Of a stretch of 64,000 nt of DNA, positions 23,823 through 37,700 are shown piece by piece. The DNA lies in the NCBI RefSeq assembly GCF_910592395.1, contig NC_088316.1, positions 1,488,001-1,552,000 on the forward strand, given 5' to 3'. A program made the position numbers and the translations under genes. The notes under the pieces were generated by a model, which had not been told where the DNA came from, did not search any database, and saw only the letters and a list, made by a program, of their open reading frames with translations. Within the stretch, counting starts at the first letter, position 1. Each line of letters opens with the position of its first letter. This stretch comes from Lineus longissimus. Taxonomy: Eukaryota; Nemertea; Pilidiophora; Heteronemertea; Lineidae.

Positions 23823-26094
23823 ACAAGTTTGTGTCCTTCACGAACACATCCAGTCCAGTACTAAAGGGAGAGGTCTGTACACCCTGTACTCGAATATGGA
23901 AGGGACAGACAGTTCAAGCCTTTGCGGACACCTCTGTGTGCACAACAGATCCACTGTGTGTGCATTGGGTTATTCTGCATGTCTGCAATGCCGACAATCT
24001 AGAACTACCCTGCTATTTGGTGAGTTTCCAAGAGAAAGAAATGAAAAATACTAAGACACAAGTGATGTTTTTGGTTTATTTTGAACAGAAATAGCCCCTA
24101 ATAAGCCTATTATACCTACAATGCTAATAGTTCCTAAGGAATACAATACACAGTACTTACAAAGATTAGCAGGATTTTTTTTGATAAGGCAAAAATGAAT
24201 ACAGATGAACAAAATACACGTAAATTGGTAATCCTCAATTGATCTGCCCGAAACATAGACAGCACCTGAAGTAAACTCTGTCAGAAGCCTTGGTAAGGAC
24301 CACCCTGCGGTAAATTGTATGACCAGACACAAAACTATTGGATGAAAACATTATTTTGTGTGGGATTGGGACTGGAAACAGTAGAGGATCTTCATTCTTT
24401 TCTCAATGAACAAATAGAGCTTTCATCCAATAATTCAGGTCTAGAAAATCTTAACATCGGACAGGCCCAATCTGTAAATTTCACCCCTCACTGTATAAAA
24501 TGCCATCCTGATGAATACTACAGTCAATTATTGCATTAATCAATCAACATGTAATTAATATCCAAGCTAATTAGAAAGACTAATAGTATGCATTATCTTT
24601 TTAACTCCTGAAGATGAGAACAGAGCTGCACAGACCCACCAAGAAGTTCACTTCACAAGACAGAACATTTAAACGCTGCCAACAACTCAGCACTAATTAA
24701 CCCCTTCAAAGCATCACGCCCCCTTTAAGTCACCAAAACAAAAATCACACGGATACATAACCCCATGACCTCTGGCCACAAACAATATATGTCATGCTAC
24801 CCAGAACATAAACAAGGACTTGTAATTTTACCATAAATAATACCCTCTTAAATATCTACAATGATTTTCAATTTCATGCATAACTCTCAATCAATTTTCA
24901 TCCCGACATATTCTAGGAACAGATCAGATGTGACATTCGCACTCATTTTGATTACCTATGTGCGGACGCTTCAGGTAACCATTTTACTAAGCCACCGCTA
25001 CAAAGACATACTAAGACATTTTTCATATCACTCAGTTGTAAAATTTCTCTTGCGATTTACTAAACTGACCTCAAATGAATCTTTACATCCTGTCCTGCAG
25101 ACTTTATTCATTCAAAACCTCAGTCCGACATCAACCCCTGTCAAAAATGATGACATTTGTGAGATAATTTTCCTTCACCAAATGCAATTGGCAACCATGG
25201 GCTGAATGACGTATTTACGACAGACACCTTGTTCTGCGTACAACACTATGAAAGATATCATGTAAGTTTTGGTAATCACAGAAGGTACACATTTTGTGTA
25301 GCCGAGTTTACTGCGCGTTGTTGGAAAAGTTCTTTGTCAGAGCAATGATGGAGATGGATTAAAACGGCAGGACAAGATGTCATTTGAGATTACACTTTTA
25401 CAGATTCATTTGAGGCACATATACTGGTAGGTTGGATGAAATTTGACGAGCAAGTTTAGAAATGAGAGTAATATGAAAAGCGTCTCCACATCTCTAACTG
25501 TAGTGTCAGATTTTTACCCTATGAAAGGGTATAGTAGCTGACATTTCCAACAAATCAGAACTAAAAATGTCTTAAAACAATATAATAACGCCTATCACGG
25601 CAGACCCCAAAAAATGCACAATTTAATACACAGGGTAACAATTCATTGAGGACTGTACCACAAATTATAAAAATCCACAAATAGCTTTCAAGATATTATA
25701 ACTAGCAATAAACCTAAGATATTTTTGATAAATGAGACAACCGCACATGTTTTTTTTTGAAGTCAACTGACCACAAGATATACACACAATCTATAATAAC
25801 CATAATGTTTATACAAAGATATTATACCATACCCTTAATCGATAATAGCAAACTTGGTCCATGTTTTTCAACTTTTATGATGACTTTTGAATATTTTTTT
25901 GCACATTTTTTAATATTCGTAAAACATACGAGGTCATTATAATCATAATGCAGAAGAAAATCACAATCTTAACAAAACTAGACGAGCGAACAAGCCATCA
26001 GAACTAAGGGAAACGAACTCAACCAAAGCTACAGTAGCGAGAATCTTCAAAATTAAATAGTACCAATTTATACCCCTCGGTTGAGTAAGGCAGG

Positions 26095-26200
26095 TTTGAC
26101 AAAGAGCCCTGCCTATAGTCTCACGCCGACATTAGGAATCAAACCAGGGACCTCTTGACCGCTAGCCAGCAGTCATAGTCCACAGTGTATCATGTGACAG
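26095..26200 (-). mobile_element. SINE fragment, minus strand
   Basis: Read on the minus strand, GGTCAAGAGGTCCCTGG leads into GGTTTGATTCC, a near-consensus Pol III B box, followed by GGCGTGAGACT and AGGCAGGGC. The layout resembles the T-arm half of a tRNA-derived SINE. The A-box part (GCTGGCTAGCGG) is degenerate. Confidence 0.4.
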
Positions 26201-26948
26201 ATCGACTTAGATTTGAGTTCTGGCCCTAGTTGTAACATGACTGAAGCAGTACCTCTGTCTGGTTAATAATATCCAGCCAAACACAGTTATGACAATATGG
26301 GCATTGGTGGGCAAAGAAAAAAATACAGATATTCCTGATAAACTTGTGGCAGAAACGTTCTTAAAACTGACTTTGGTAGCAGTGAACACCGCATGATAGG
26401 GTCGAAATTGGTGCAAAATGATATGTAAATATGAAGAAATACAGAAAATTTTTTGTGCCAAGAGGTTGCGACGACCACTATTTGATAAGGAATTCATAGT
26501 ATATTAAACACTATTGAGCGACTAAGTACAAGTTTAAACCAGTGCAGCCTTTTCAAAAACCTATCCCATCACCAAGTGCAGAAGAGAGTTTCAAGGTGCT
26601 GGCTGTTACACAACTGCACAGCAAGCACCCGAATATCTATTATACAATAACAAGATCAGTGTAATACTTCTGTAGTTTATCTGGCTTACATGTAGTAATA
26701 TCAGTTTTATCGAGAAGATTTCATGGACTAAGTGAAATTATACAGCAACCCATTAAAGCCCCACTGAGTTAAAAGCTCTCCACACTTGGTCCAAAAAAAA
26801 CCTGACAGATTAATACCTGGATGAGTTTTGCTGCGGGATTAGTTTCGGATTTCGTCAAGTATTTGATAAGATCGAGGCGATCCCAAACCACAGTTTCTAC
26901 AAAGCACAGCTGTTTATGGGACATGCTAAAGTGACAGCAGATATTCAG

Positions 26949-27092
26949 ATGAGCACTTTGTTGGTGGAAATATTACTGCTCAGAATGAGTACATTGTTGG
27001 TGGAAATATTACTGCTCAGGATGAGCACTTTGTTGGTGGAAATATTACTGCTCAGGATGAGCGCTTTGTTGGTGGAAATATTACTGCTCAGG
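26949..27092 (+). repeat. 36-bp tandem repeat, 4 copies
   Basis: ATGAGCACTTTGTTGGTGGA followed by AATATTACTGCTCAGG is repeated at 26949, 26985, 27021 and 27057. The unit is a multiple of three with no stop, so both strands give open frames (MSTLLVEILLLR on plus), but nothing suggests translation. Confidence 0.9.
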
Positions 27093-27439
27093 ATAAGAGA
27101 ACACCGTGGGACTTTAAAGTGTTTCAACAAAATTATACAACGGAAGTTCATAGACCGGTAGGATAACGTTAACCTTTACAGAAAGATCACAAATTTAACG
27201 CTAACACAAATAATCGTGGTAATTAACGACAGCAACAGGTAAAGGATGCTAATTAAGAATAACAACTTTTATATTTGGAAGCCCTGTATTGTTAAATCTC
27301 CAGGCGAAATAAACTAAATGATAATAAGAATCTCAAGGTACAGCTAAAATGTACATTCTCATAAGGATTTACAGCAGAGCAATTGAGACAAAAATGATAC
27401 CAAAGGGTTAATCAGTTGTTAAGTATACCAACAGAAGGT

Positions 27440-27600
27440 GATTGTTGTGAGATTTCTATTGAATAGTCATGTCAACAGGTTTACAAATGGTACCATCAGA
27501 AAGTGTTCATTGAGAGCTTTCTAATGAATGGTCATGTCAACAGGTTTACAAATGGTACCATCGGAAAGTGCTCATCAAGAGCTTTCTAATGAATGGTACC
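27440..27600 (+). repeat. 65-bp tandem repeat, about 2 copies
   Basis: GTCATGTCAACAGGTTTAC starts at 27466 and again at 27531; both copies continue with AAATGGTACCATC and GAGCTTTCTAATGAATGG. Confidence 0.8.
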
Positions 27601-28295
27601 ATCTAAGGCTTTGAATCGAGCACTTTTTCACCACTATTACTCCAATTCAAAGACAGTCTATTACTTTAAATGAGCAACTTAAAATTCCTGAGAAAAAACC
27701 CTGTCCTGAACGACTTCAGTGACATCAGGACTAGAAATTAGCATGTAACGTCCTTTCAGAGGCTATTCTGATGGCTACCCAAATCAAGAACTACTCTATA
27801 ACTCGCGCTAAAGATAAATTCTTAGTTTTCTCAAATGAAGTCGGTTACATACTATAATTTTCTACTGAATCATGAGAATAACAGCGTCTAATGACACCTA
27901 CAGTTATAAGTGATGTTCTGTGGACTAACCACCCGGTCTGTCAATCATAAATCTAAAATTTGGTGCAGGCTACATGCACAAGTACCAAAACGTACCGATG
28001 TCATCAAATCAATAAAGGAATCAATCACAGCGGGATCACTGACAGTTGATGTATAGCATCTTAAACCTTATTATGAGGAGAAAACGACAAACTCGTTAAG
28101 AAATCAGAGATTACCAATCAAACATAACATGTATTAATTAGTCAATACAAACAATTAATCAAAACATTACAATCTTAATTACAAGTACTACTTTTCAGTA
28201 TCATAAGCAAAATATATCTTTTTTTTGTGAGCATGACCGCTCACCTAGTGTGACGGTTGATTATACCATAGTCCAGCATTATTTACAGTTTGAAA

Positions 28296-28381
28296 CCAAT
28301 ACACCCCCATGTCACTCTATTGACTCTCCCAGTTAATACATCAGGAGAGTCTATTCAAGAAACTGAGGGTGTGTAGGTTGA
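28296..28381. repeat. Palindromic short repeat, third copy of the CBP intron module
   Basis: ACACCCCCATGT, GACTCTCCCAGTT, AGGAGAGTCTATTC and GAGGGTGTGTAGG appear in the same order as in the two copies at 6108-6361. Inner GACTCTCC/GGAGAGTC and outer ACACCCCC/GGGTGTG blocks pair. Confidence 0.55.
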
Positions 28382-29599
28382 TTGTTATGATTATTTACAG
28401 ACAAGAACACAAGTGTATATGATGACTTTTTTAGTATTGCAATCAGCAGAATTTGATGTGTCGGAAAAATAGACCAAGGTACTACTATCATTTAGAAATC
28501 AAATTAGACTTTTACTAGACAAAAATCACCGAACTACGAACAACTTGGCATACAAGATCCAAAAGTTCTAGTGGAGTTTTTCACAACCTTCTGACACTCC
28601 ACCATGGTAACACAGCATTTCAGCTAAAGAGTTTAATGGCCTGGCACAGCACCCTGCCTATTTCAGAATGTGGTGTTTCTGGCCCGCCTTTTCAAATTTC
28701 TTGCTGAAACACTATGACATCCAATGTCACGAAGGAAAGGAGAGGAGCAATATTTCAAGTGAAACCTCAAACTGACCATTACACGTACTCATCAAGTCAA
28801 TTGTCTACAAAAACTTCACCAGAAGATTAAACAGAAGGAAAAACAACGGTCGGCACCAAAGATTGTTAAGCATCACAGTTGAAAGGACTTCGAAGTTCGA
28901 AAGTTGGGGAACTCCAAATTCTCAAATTTCGAATCACAGGTGTACTGCAGATTGAAAGGTTTGAGAAAATGTATCGATGTGAAAACTGGACCAATGTAAA
29001 CTGACCGACACCGGTGATAATGAGAGTAAGATTGAATGCAAATAAATCATCCAACACCACTTTAGTGATAAAATGATAAAATATAAAGTCAGGTAGAAAT
29101 TTTCTGAGAAATGACTTTTGGCCAGCAGTGGTGCATTCCTATCGCAAGATGACCATGGTCCTGCTGAATGTCGTAACCACACCTCGAGGTTCCCAAAGAG
29201 CGTTATTAAACCAAATACCATCAGGTTTATCAAATCTGCTCAAAGATTAACACGCGAGGTGCATTTTGTCTGGTTTTGTGAATCAAAACAAAACATGCTT
29301 AACACATGACTTATCTACACAACTCCCCCAACCTTGAGGTGTAATAATATGACCTTCAGGAAGCTGTCAATTATGATGATGTTATGGCAAGGGGGTAGGA
29401 GGCAGTATGATTTTAACGTTGCGAATGGACCAGTGGATGCCGAGTATGACTGAACATCATCGGCCACCATCTCTCGTCTCGCACTTTCAGTTGGCCGAGG
29501 TCAAGTTGTGGTTCTGCGTGATATCATCTTTATCATAACACCCGTACGCCGTATTCCAAGATTTGATGTCTGATGGACCAGATACAACAGTGAAGCATG

Positions 29600-29747
29600 T
29601 AAGGTAAGGTGCTACAATTAACACCCCAGTAAATTATACTCTCAGGGTGCAATTATAGCCGCCGTGTGCATTCATGCACACTGACAACTCTTCAACTCTG
29701 TAGGAGCTATAATTGTACTGGGGCTAAAATTGTACCACTTTACCTTA
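29600..29747. mobile_element. Hairpin MITE-like element (148 bp)
   Basis: Left arm TAAGGTAAGGTGCTACAATT, continuing to CCCCAGTAAATTATA, matches the reverse complement of the right arm (CTATAATTGTACTGGGG, then AATTGTACCACTTTACCTTA). The arms take up nearly the whole element. No ORF. Confidence 0.7.
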
Positions 29748-31513
29748 CACTTTGAGTTCTCTTTCAACTAATGATTATTATCTTTGGTTTTCTACATGAT
29801 AGACATCATGAAATGATTACATTACAATGTGACATGGTATGTGACTATGATTACAATTACGAGATAAATGCGATCATCTGCAAAAATAATTTAAAGGCAA
29901 AATATATGTATCGCAAGGATATTTACCAGTGCCGCCCCCTGCTTCACCACTCGTGGTGTGATACCAACGATATACAAGCGGCAATCGGACTGGTTTTGAT
30001 TTCTCTGGTTAGATCTACAGGCAGGGTATAACACAGCCGGTAAGATAACTTTCAAACCAATTTCATTTTTGGCAGTTCTCACGAAAAGCCTCCAACTGCC
30101 AACAACACCTCAGTTAGGTACACGCAACCCTGTGCCATCGATCTGCCAGGCATGTGCAGACGATATTTTTGCAAAACATAAACATTGTACTGTTGGAAGA
30201 GCTCGACATTTAAGGGCATCACACCTTTTTGAATCGGGAGCAATAGCACTAGTCCTCAAATTCTGTGGTGTTAGACGGGAGTATATTTCAAATCATGATC
30301 AAGTTGACAATAATTCTGATCGAGTTCCTCCATGAAGACGCGGTCCCAACGGACCGTGACTTCACTTCTTGGGCACACGTGCTCGTCAGAATGTGCCGTG
30401 GATCCGGGACCCCCTAATTTCAAATTTTCTTCAATTTTGACCGTCAAAATATTGAATAGTGAGGGGCCGCACCTGGTTCTCAGAGTCTTGGGTCCACCAG
30501 GGCAATAGACAGGCTAGCCCACCCGATCTGCCAATTTCCACACGATTACTCAACAAACTGCTGGAAAAACCAGGACATGTCACGATTCAATCACAGATAC
30601 CAGCGTCAAATTTTGGTACATTCAACCCCGACGAGACGTCAGCAACTTCTTATCATAAGCTTAACATGGATGAATTTCACATAGCATTCGTCAAATTCTG
30701 AATTTTTTGCAGCGCATGTATGTCAAATTCTGAATTTCTAGCTGAACAATTTTCATTAAGCACTGGTCAAATTCTGAACTTTTTAATTGATGAATTTCTA
30801 ATGGCATCCGTCGCACCGTGATTTTTAGCAGATTATGTACTTTTTTCATGAACAATTCAATGATTTCAAAATTATTAGCATAACATGGACAATCTCAACC
30901 TCATCATTCACAAACTTCTGAATTATTTCTCTAGCTCGCCGTTCAGATCACATTAAGTATTCAATACCAAGAAATCAGCGCAGCAGCATCTTTCCTGTCA
31001 TATCTCTCTGGTCACCATGGTTATCAGATTCAGATAACGCACCATGCCGCCACCAATAAGATAAGGATATATTTAACAAACTGATGCATACATCGAAAAA
31101 ACTAAATTCTCATCCCGACTCGTATTCACAAAAACAGACCATTTTCCGTTTTGGCAGCATGTCATTTCATATTGTCCAATACTATTCATGATTCAAAAAA
31201 CACATCAGCATTTTTAATCAGCTTGACCAATACCCTCCTCAAATTAAAAGTCGGGAAAACAGACCGCTTAATATTTCATCACAATGTGACATCAGAAATC
31301 ATTATTTCAATCAGCCTGCGGCAAATTTTTAAAATCTTGCCTAAACCTGCCCACAGAAATTCAAATTCACAATATCTCCATGCCGTCACAAGTTTCCAAA
31401 TCGCACCATCACGTCAAAGTTTCTAAGTCCAATGTACAATATCTGTTCCGCGTCATAACAAATCCCCGCCCGCGTTGCATCACGAATTCAAACTACTCCC
31501 TCAGTGTCTTGGT

Positions 31514-31706
31514 TCAGTGCTCTGATTTGCTAGAGGTCGCCACTGCTGCCGTCGCACCCTCAACCTTCCCCGCCGACTCCGATGACGATTTCCCCTCAGC
31601 AGCGCCACCTTTCTGACTATCTGTCGCTTTCTGTTTTCCGTCGCTTGACTTCTTCGCACCCTGGCCGCCCTTTTTCACGTGACCTTTATCCGATTGACTT
31701 GAGTAC
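31514..31706 (-). CDS. LARP1: LARP1 last coding exon (low-complexity C-terminus)
   Basis: Encodes [20 protein letters not shown] and then a Ser/Lys/Gly/Ala-rich tail ending SSKSEH and TGA at 31516-31514. The preceding exon 31954-32075 supplies HSSGGRK. Its acceptor is CCCTAAG and the upstream donor is GTACTA, both weaker than others in the gene, so tail-skipping splice variants are possible. Confidence 0.88.
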
Positions 31707-34700
31707 CTTAGGGAAGAAAACAAGACATGTATCTTAAGGAATGAAGGGATGACAGTTGTTTCAAGGGTTGACCATAGGCACCAACGTATTGGCTGGAGCT
31801 TGAAATCCTAAGGCAATTAGAACTCGGAAGCCTCTTGATCAGAGAATCATTGATGGCCCTTGGCACAGTCTATCTGTCATCGCTTCTATGAAAACTGTTA
31901 CGCAGTACCAAGGACTGTGGATAGGAGTGAAACAAGAAAAATGATGTTAGTACCTTTTTCTACCACCAGAGGAGTGTCTCTGTCTGCCGCCACTCTCCGA
32001 CATATGACGCTGGCGGTTCGGTTCTGACTGTGACAGACTGGAATGCATGACTTTGCCATCGTCACCAAGTGGGGGCTGGAAAAACAAGACACGTTTGTAC
32101 AGGACGAGTCAAAAAAGAGGTCATTCTTAATCCCTATGCCATTCGTGTACATGCTACTTTCTTGTGTCTCACTTCAATAGATATAAACATTGCCATTGTG
32201 CAGTTATTATGCACACAAATGTGCTAAAACTTGGCATATATATTTGTATAGCAATCTATGTTATGGCCTTAGGGGGATACTTTTAAATCTTGGTACAAGT
32301 ACTGGTACCCCTAAAGTTCCCCAGTGTGTGGAAGGGGTTGGCGAGCGGGATAGGTATGACCATTCGTCGGAATCTTATGATGGACACCGATGGTACCAAT
32401 TACTATGTGAACCAAGTTTTCCAAAGAAACACAGAATGCTCACTCCAGACCTGACACATTTCAATTCGAAGACCAAGGACTTACCACGACTCTAAAATCC
32501 TCCAAGTTGTTATACTTTCCAAGCCAATCTGATATCTTTGGTTCGATATCCGTCAACTTTGACTTGCATTTGGCATACTTCAGATATGCCCAGAACTTCT
32601 CCAGTCCATACAGTTGACCTGGAAACAAGCAATTCATTAGATCAGCGACTAAATGAAAGTTTAACTTAGCAGGTTTTTTGTCATATCAGACGCAACCCAT
32701 TCACGGAATTCACCATATTGTTGTCACGTCTGCTGCCTGGTAGAAAAAGGCAATAATGTGTACACTGCCTGTCATATCATATTTTTGACGTCAAGATCAC
32801 TCACCAGCTTCATAATCCCTGATTGTCTCTGTTTGGAAATCTTTGAAAAGGTCCACTCGGAATTTCTTCTCCAGTCCGTAGCTGAAGAAACGGAACAAGC
32901 ACTCCAGGCCGTACCTAGAAGAAACAAGCGTTATGATATGAAGAATAGCAAACCAGAAAATATTTGTGGCTATGACTGGGGGAACAGGACATCAATATTT
33001 GACCAACACTGATTTTCTATTCCACAATCATGAACGCGCCTAATAGCCATGGGTAGGGCTGTGGTGCTGCCTGAGTTGTAGGTATCAATTTCAATGCAAA
33101 ACCTCTGACGATTTGCTCTGTTGATTGGAACATGTTTCAGAATCAGCCAGTAACAATGTTAGACATCATTTTTTGACGGACACCGATTTTCTATTCCACA
33201 ATCATGAACGCGCCTGATAGCCATGGTAAGGCTGTGGTGCTGCCTGAGTTGTGGGTGTCAATTTCAATGCAAAACCTCTGACGATTTGCTATGTTGATTG
33301 GAACATGTTTCAGAATCAGCCAGTAACAATGTTAGACATCATTTTTTGACGGACACTGATTTTCTATTCCACAATCATGAACGCGCCTGATAGCCATGGG
33401 TAAGGCTGTGGTGCTGCCTGAGTTGTGGGTGTCAATTTCAATGCAAAACCTCTGAGGATTTGCTATGTTGATTGGAACATGTTTCAGAATCAGCCAGTAA
33501 CAATGTTAGACATCATATTTTGACGGACAGTGATTTTCTATTCCACAATCATGAACGCGCCTGATAGCCATGGGTAGGGCTGTGGTGCTGCCTGAGTTGT
33601 GGGTATCAATTTCAATTCAAAACTTGTCGATTTGCAATTGGCCAAATACTCAGGCTATGTTTCAGAATCAGCCAGTAACAATGTTAGACATCATTTTTTG
33701 ACGGGACACTGATTTTCTATTCCACAATCATGAACGCGCCTGATAGCCATGGGTAGGGCTGTGGTGCTGCCTGAGTTGTGGGTATAATAACCTGGACAGT
33801 CACACGACTTACCGGTATCCTGTGATGGCATCCTCGACAGCGAGTGATTTAAATTCTTGGTACATCTTTTTATTGAAGTGCTCTCGGAGGAAGAAGGACC
33901 AGAATCGGAATAACGTGTTCATCTCTTGTGACTGGCCGATACCCAGTTTCTTGCGGTCTGAAATACAACGGAATGGCATGAGAGGAAACATTTGTGGTCA
34001 CTTCCACAAATTTTGCTGCACTTTGTACCATGACTAGTCAATGCTAGCAGAAATCATAACGAAATGTCAGTAGCGATGATTATTCAAGATGACATAGTTA
34101 TATCACCCCAAACCAGTATTGCTACATTGTACTCTAGCAGATTCTTCGTCCTCAACCAGTCACTGAACAGAACAAGTCAAGGCTTTACGAGCTGCACACC
34201 GTCACAAGTTCCCAATAAATCCACTACAGAAACCGCCACATCAGTGGAGTTGACGCTGATATTGGCTTTTCTACTCAGTTTATGAAAGCGTGTCAGTAGC
34301 GATGATTATTCAAGATGACATAGTTATATCACCCCAAACCAGTATTGCTACATTTTACTCTAGCAGATTCTTCGTCCTCAACCAGTCACTGAACTGAACA
34401 AGTCAAGGCTTTACAAGCTGCAGTTGGTCACTTTTCCCCCCCAAATTCTATGTAAACAATAACCCGGTGGTTGAAGGTATTGGTTTGTCTAAGAAAGATA
34501 CGTGCTCACCTGGCAAGGAAATAGTGCTAGAGATATTGAGAAAGGTGTCAAATCAGTCTAGGACATCAATGAGCTTCGAAATGAAATCTAAACATCATGT
34601 CGACTTACCCTTTAAACACTTGGCATGATATTTATGATAGACGTGCCAGACAAATCCATTCTCCTTGAGCAGTTCATGTGATGGATGTTGGAAGGCGGGG

Positions 34701-37700
34701 AAGGAATGTGGCGTGCCGTAACTCGTTGAAACTTGACTTTCTGATGGACTGAAAAATACAATACAGAGAAATGAGTGGTGATAGTTAAGCACAAAGTGTA
34801 TAAAGACAGCACTTACAATTAGCATTTGGATGGAATTTCAGCCAGATTCGTCTGTCAAATTAGCAGGATCGCAAAAAAATGACTGCCGAAATGTTGTAAG
34901 GAATGAGTGTCCAACTGCCCAAAGGAAATCTAACCATGTCCCCAACACCACAAACAGACAAACAAGTTCGAAACTGTGTCAAATTATTTTGCAACACAAC
35001 AATACCATAACCCTCTTTGATATATTGAAAGAAAACTCAGTCCAAGAAAAGAGACGTGGATATATTTATCATCAGACAGACCAGAAAATGTAAAGACTAA
35101 GCAGACAACTGATTGAGGGGAAAACTGATTTCCCCATATAAGATGAGCAGAAAATCCAACTACCATCCACAACCGATCGAAAACAAGTCTGACCTTGCAC
35201 TCCTTTGGGTGAAAGAGAAGGATTTTTGTGTTACCAGATGTTTTAAAAGAGTCTGATGTCCATGATATAACACCAGTAAAGTTTCGAAATCAGTATCTGA
35301 GTCATGGATGATTAGTTGACAAACTGACTACAGCTCTTGTGCACACATACACTTTCAACCTCTTCAGATAAAAAGCCCTCTATACAGGAACTCAGAACAA
35401 TATATTAGTGCTGGTCTGGCCTAATTTAGCAAGTTGGTGAAATGGTTCGGATTACCAAAAAGTAACAAAGGCAACGAAAGCACAAATAAACCTACAGATT
35501 TTGATGAAAATGAAAAACGTAATAATACCTTTGTGATAATGATTGCGTTCTCGGGCGATGTTCCTTGGAGTCCATCACCCAGCCAACATGGCTCTCTAGC
35601 ACGGGGTTCTGACTATGTTTGGTCTTTTTCTTTCTAGGCGTCTGTGGGTCTTGTGGTGCGCTGCCGTCCTTCACCACCGGGTAGAATCGTGGTGCCTTCC
35701 GACTCCTCGGTGTGCGTGGTGTCCGCGAGCCTCGTTCGTTTAATAAAGCGTCGTCATCACCTTCCGCCTCTGCCGTCAGTTCTGCAGGAAAAAGTGCATT
35801 GGATGAATTTATCAGGCAATTCTATTTTTGAAAGAGTATTCTCCGAGTGAAAAATTGACAGTCATTCTGTCTTCCCAGTCAAAGGAAGTTAATGAAGATA
35901 TGACGAATGGATGATTTGATGATTGAAGTGGACTGGGCGTTAGAACACCTAGTCATGACATATCGTTGCAGAAATTGGCTCCGGGGAGGAATTTGAGAAT
36001 TACAACAAAAGATGACGCTACCTTCATCCTCATCATCGGCGTCTACCATTGGTGGAGGTGGTGGTGGGACCTTCTGATTCGGGTCGACTGGTGCTGCCAT
36101 CGGGTGGATTTTCTCGTACTCTTCCTTGCTTATTGTCTTGACTGTTTTGTATTGCTGTAGATCATGCTGAAAACAGAAATATCTCATCACATTTTTGAAC
36201 ATTTTTCAAGCAGATCACGGGATATTCTCTCTGCTACCACAGACGTCCTTTAGAGCTTGTCATCAAAGGTGGTTGATGATACAAGGATTAAAATCGATTA
36301 AATTTAGATTTTCGCCAAGTTTGAAAACACAAAATTTAACACTGTAACAGTGATGTCGAATAAATTTTGTTTTTCGCAGCATTTGAAAACGCATGCAAAA
36401 TCTTCTTGCTGTACAGTATACTGAGGGTATGAACGTTGAAAGATTGCATCAAGTTGATAAATACTTACGAAAGATTCATGTAACTCTTGAAGCGAACTGT
36501 ATGGATTTCTCTGGAAAAACAAAGATTTTATGAAGTTAGCCCAACAAAATATCAACAATTACAATCAGCTCCGCGTAAAAAAAAACAGCAGAAGAGGTCT
36601 GATTCTCAAAGGCTTGCATTCTTTACTGCCTAGAAAGGCCTCGATTCTTGTCCCAAAATACCAGGAAAATGCATATCCGGGGGGGGGGAACTCCCTTAAA
36701 TGTGCGCCCCCTGAAGTCAGACCAATTTAAGTCCATTTAGGACATGAAGCGGACTACTCACCCTGACATGCTCCTCCCACAAGTCATCCTCATAATAAAC
36801 CAAACCATCGTTAATAATCTTGGCCAACTCTGACGTCATCTTGGCCCTGGACGTATAATCTCCAGTCCGGTCACCGCCAGGATGCTTGCGGAATGCCGGC
36901 GGAGTCTGTGTCACGATTAAAATTTTATTGATGTCGATATCCTCAAGTTCATCGTCGGAGTCGGACCAGTCCTCTGTAAACTGGTTCTTCCTCCCAGATA
37001 ATCCTTCCATTTCTTCATCGAACATGAAGTCCAGCTCCTCCTGTTGGTTTTCCCGTGGACGTTCCTGAAAGGATGGCAAAGGATTTCACTGATCAGTCCA
37101 ATGGAAGCCTCATAGATAGATTCACAGGGGGTTATATGAAGAGTGATGAGGAACTTTTTCCTTGATTAAAATCAGTTTTGTTTGGAATGATGAAAAAGAG
37201 CGAGAAGATTGATCCCTGAGACTGTCATTGAAAAGGACACTTCCTGTGCTCTGTTATTTGCAAGAAACTTCACTGCGCTGATTCAGCAGCCCAAAAAATT
37301 ACCCTTCCTGACTGTTTCACCAATGGACCTCTTTCAAAATGACACCACTTACTTTCTTTGGTTTTGGTACTTTTGGTTTTCGTTTCACTTCCTTCCATTC
37401 ATCCGACCAGTCCCTCCTCTCGGGGGCGCTGGATGATAAAACGTTTGACTGCGCGCCAGAATCTGGCCGATTCTGTTTTGACCGCGCGCCACCCTCCTGC
37501 ATGTCTTCCAGCGACTCGTCCTCGTCGTCTGCTGCATCTCGTGGCGATTCTGGAGCAGACGCTGCAACAGAGAAAGGAAAGTTTGAATATTTTTGGAGCA
37601 GACGCCGTAAGAGAGGAACGAAACCTTGAATACATTTGGAGCAGACGCCGAAATGTCGAGGTGAACTTTTCAGTTGATCTTAGTCTATTCCAGGATGTCT

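Larger units (their letters stand above)
23823..31513. other. AT-rich spacer, probably including the LARP1 3' UTR
   Basis: No exon with convincing coding character was found in these 7.7 kb. AATAAA on the minus strand (plus-strand TTTATT) occurs near 25102 and 24076, and the variant ATTAAA (plus 31213-31218) lies about 300 bases after the LARP1 stop; any of them could end the LARP1 transcript. The region contains a SINE fragment, a hairpin element and two small tandem repeats listed separately. Confidence 0.5.

Noticed and set aside
21031-23847. Series of 66-147-codon ORFs sharing APRYLPRRASQPEH and LTIPQVSYLLKRTRTI motifs
   Set aside because: They are translations of the 118-bp satellite. 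The unit is not a multiple of three, so one ORF passes through the three frames of successive units; both arrays give the same on opposite strands.
26916-27161. ORFs with MSTLLVEILLLR repeats
   Set aside because: Direct result of a 36-bp tandem repeat with no stop codon; no sign of a gene around it.
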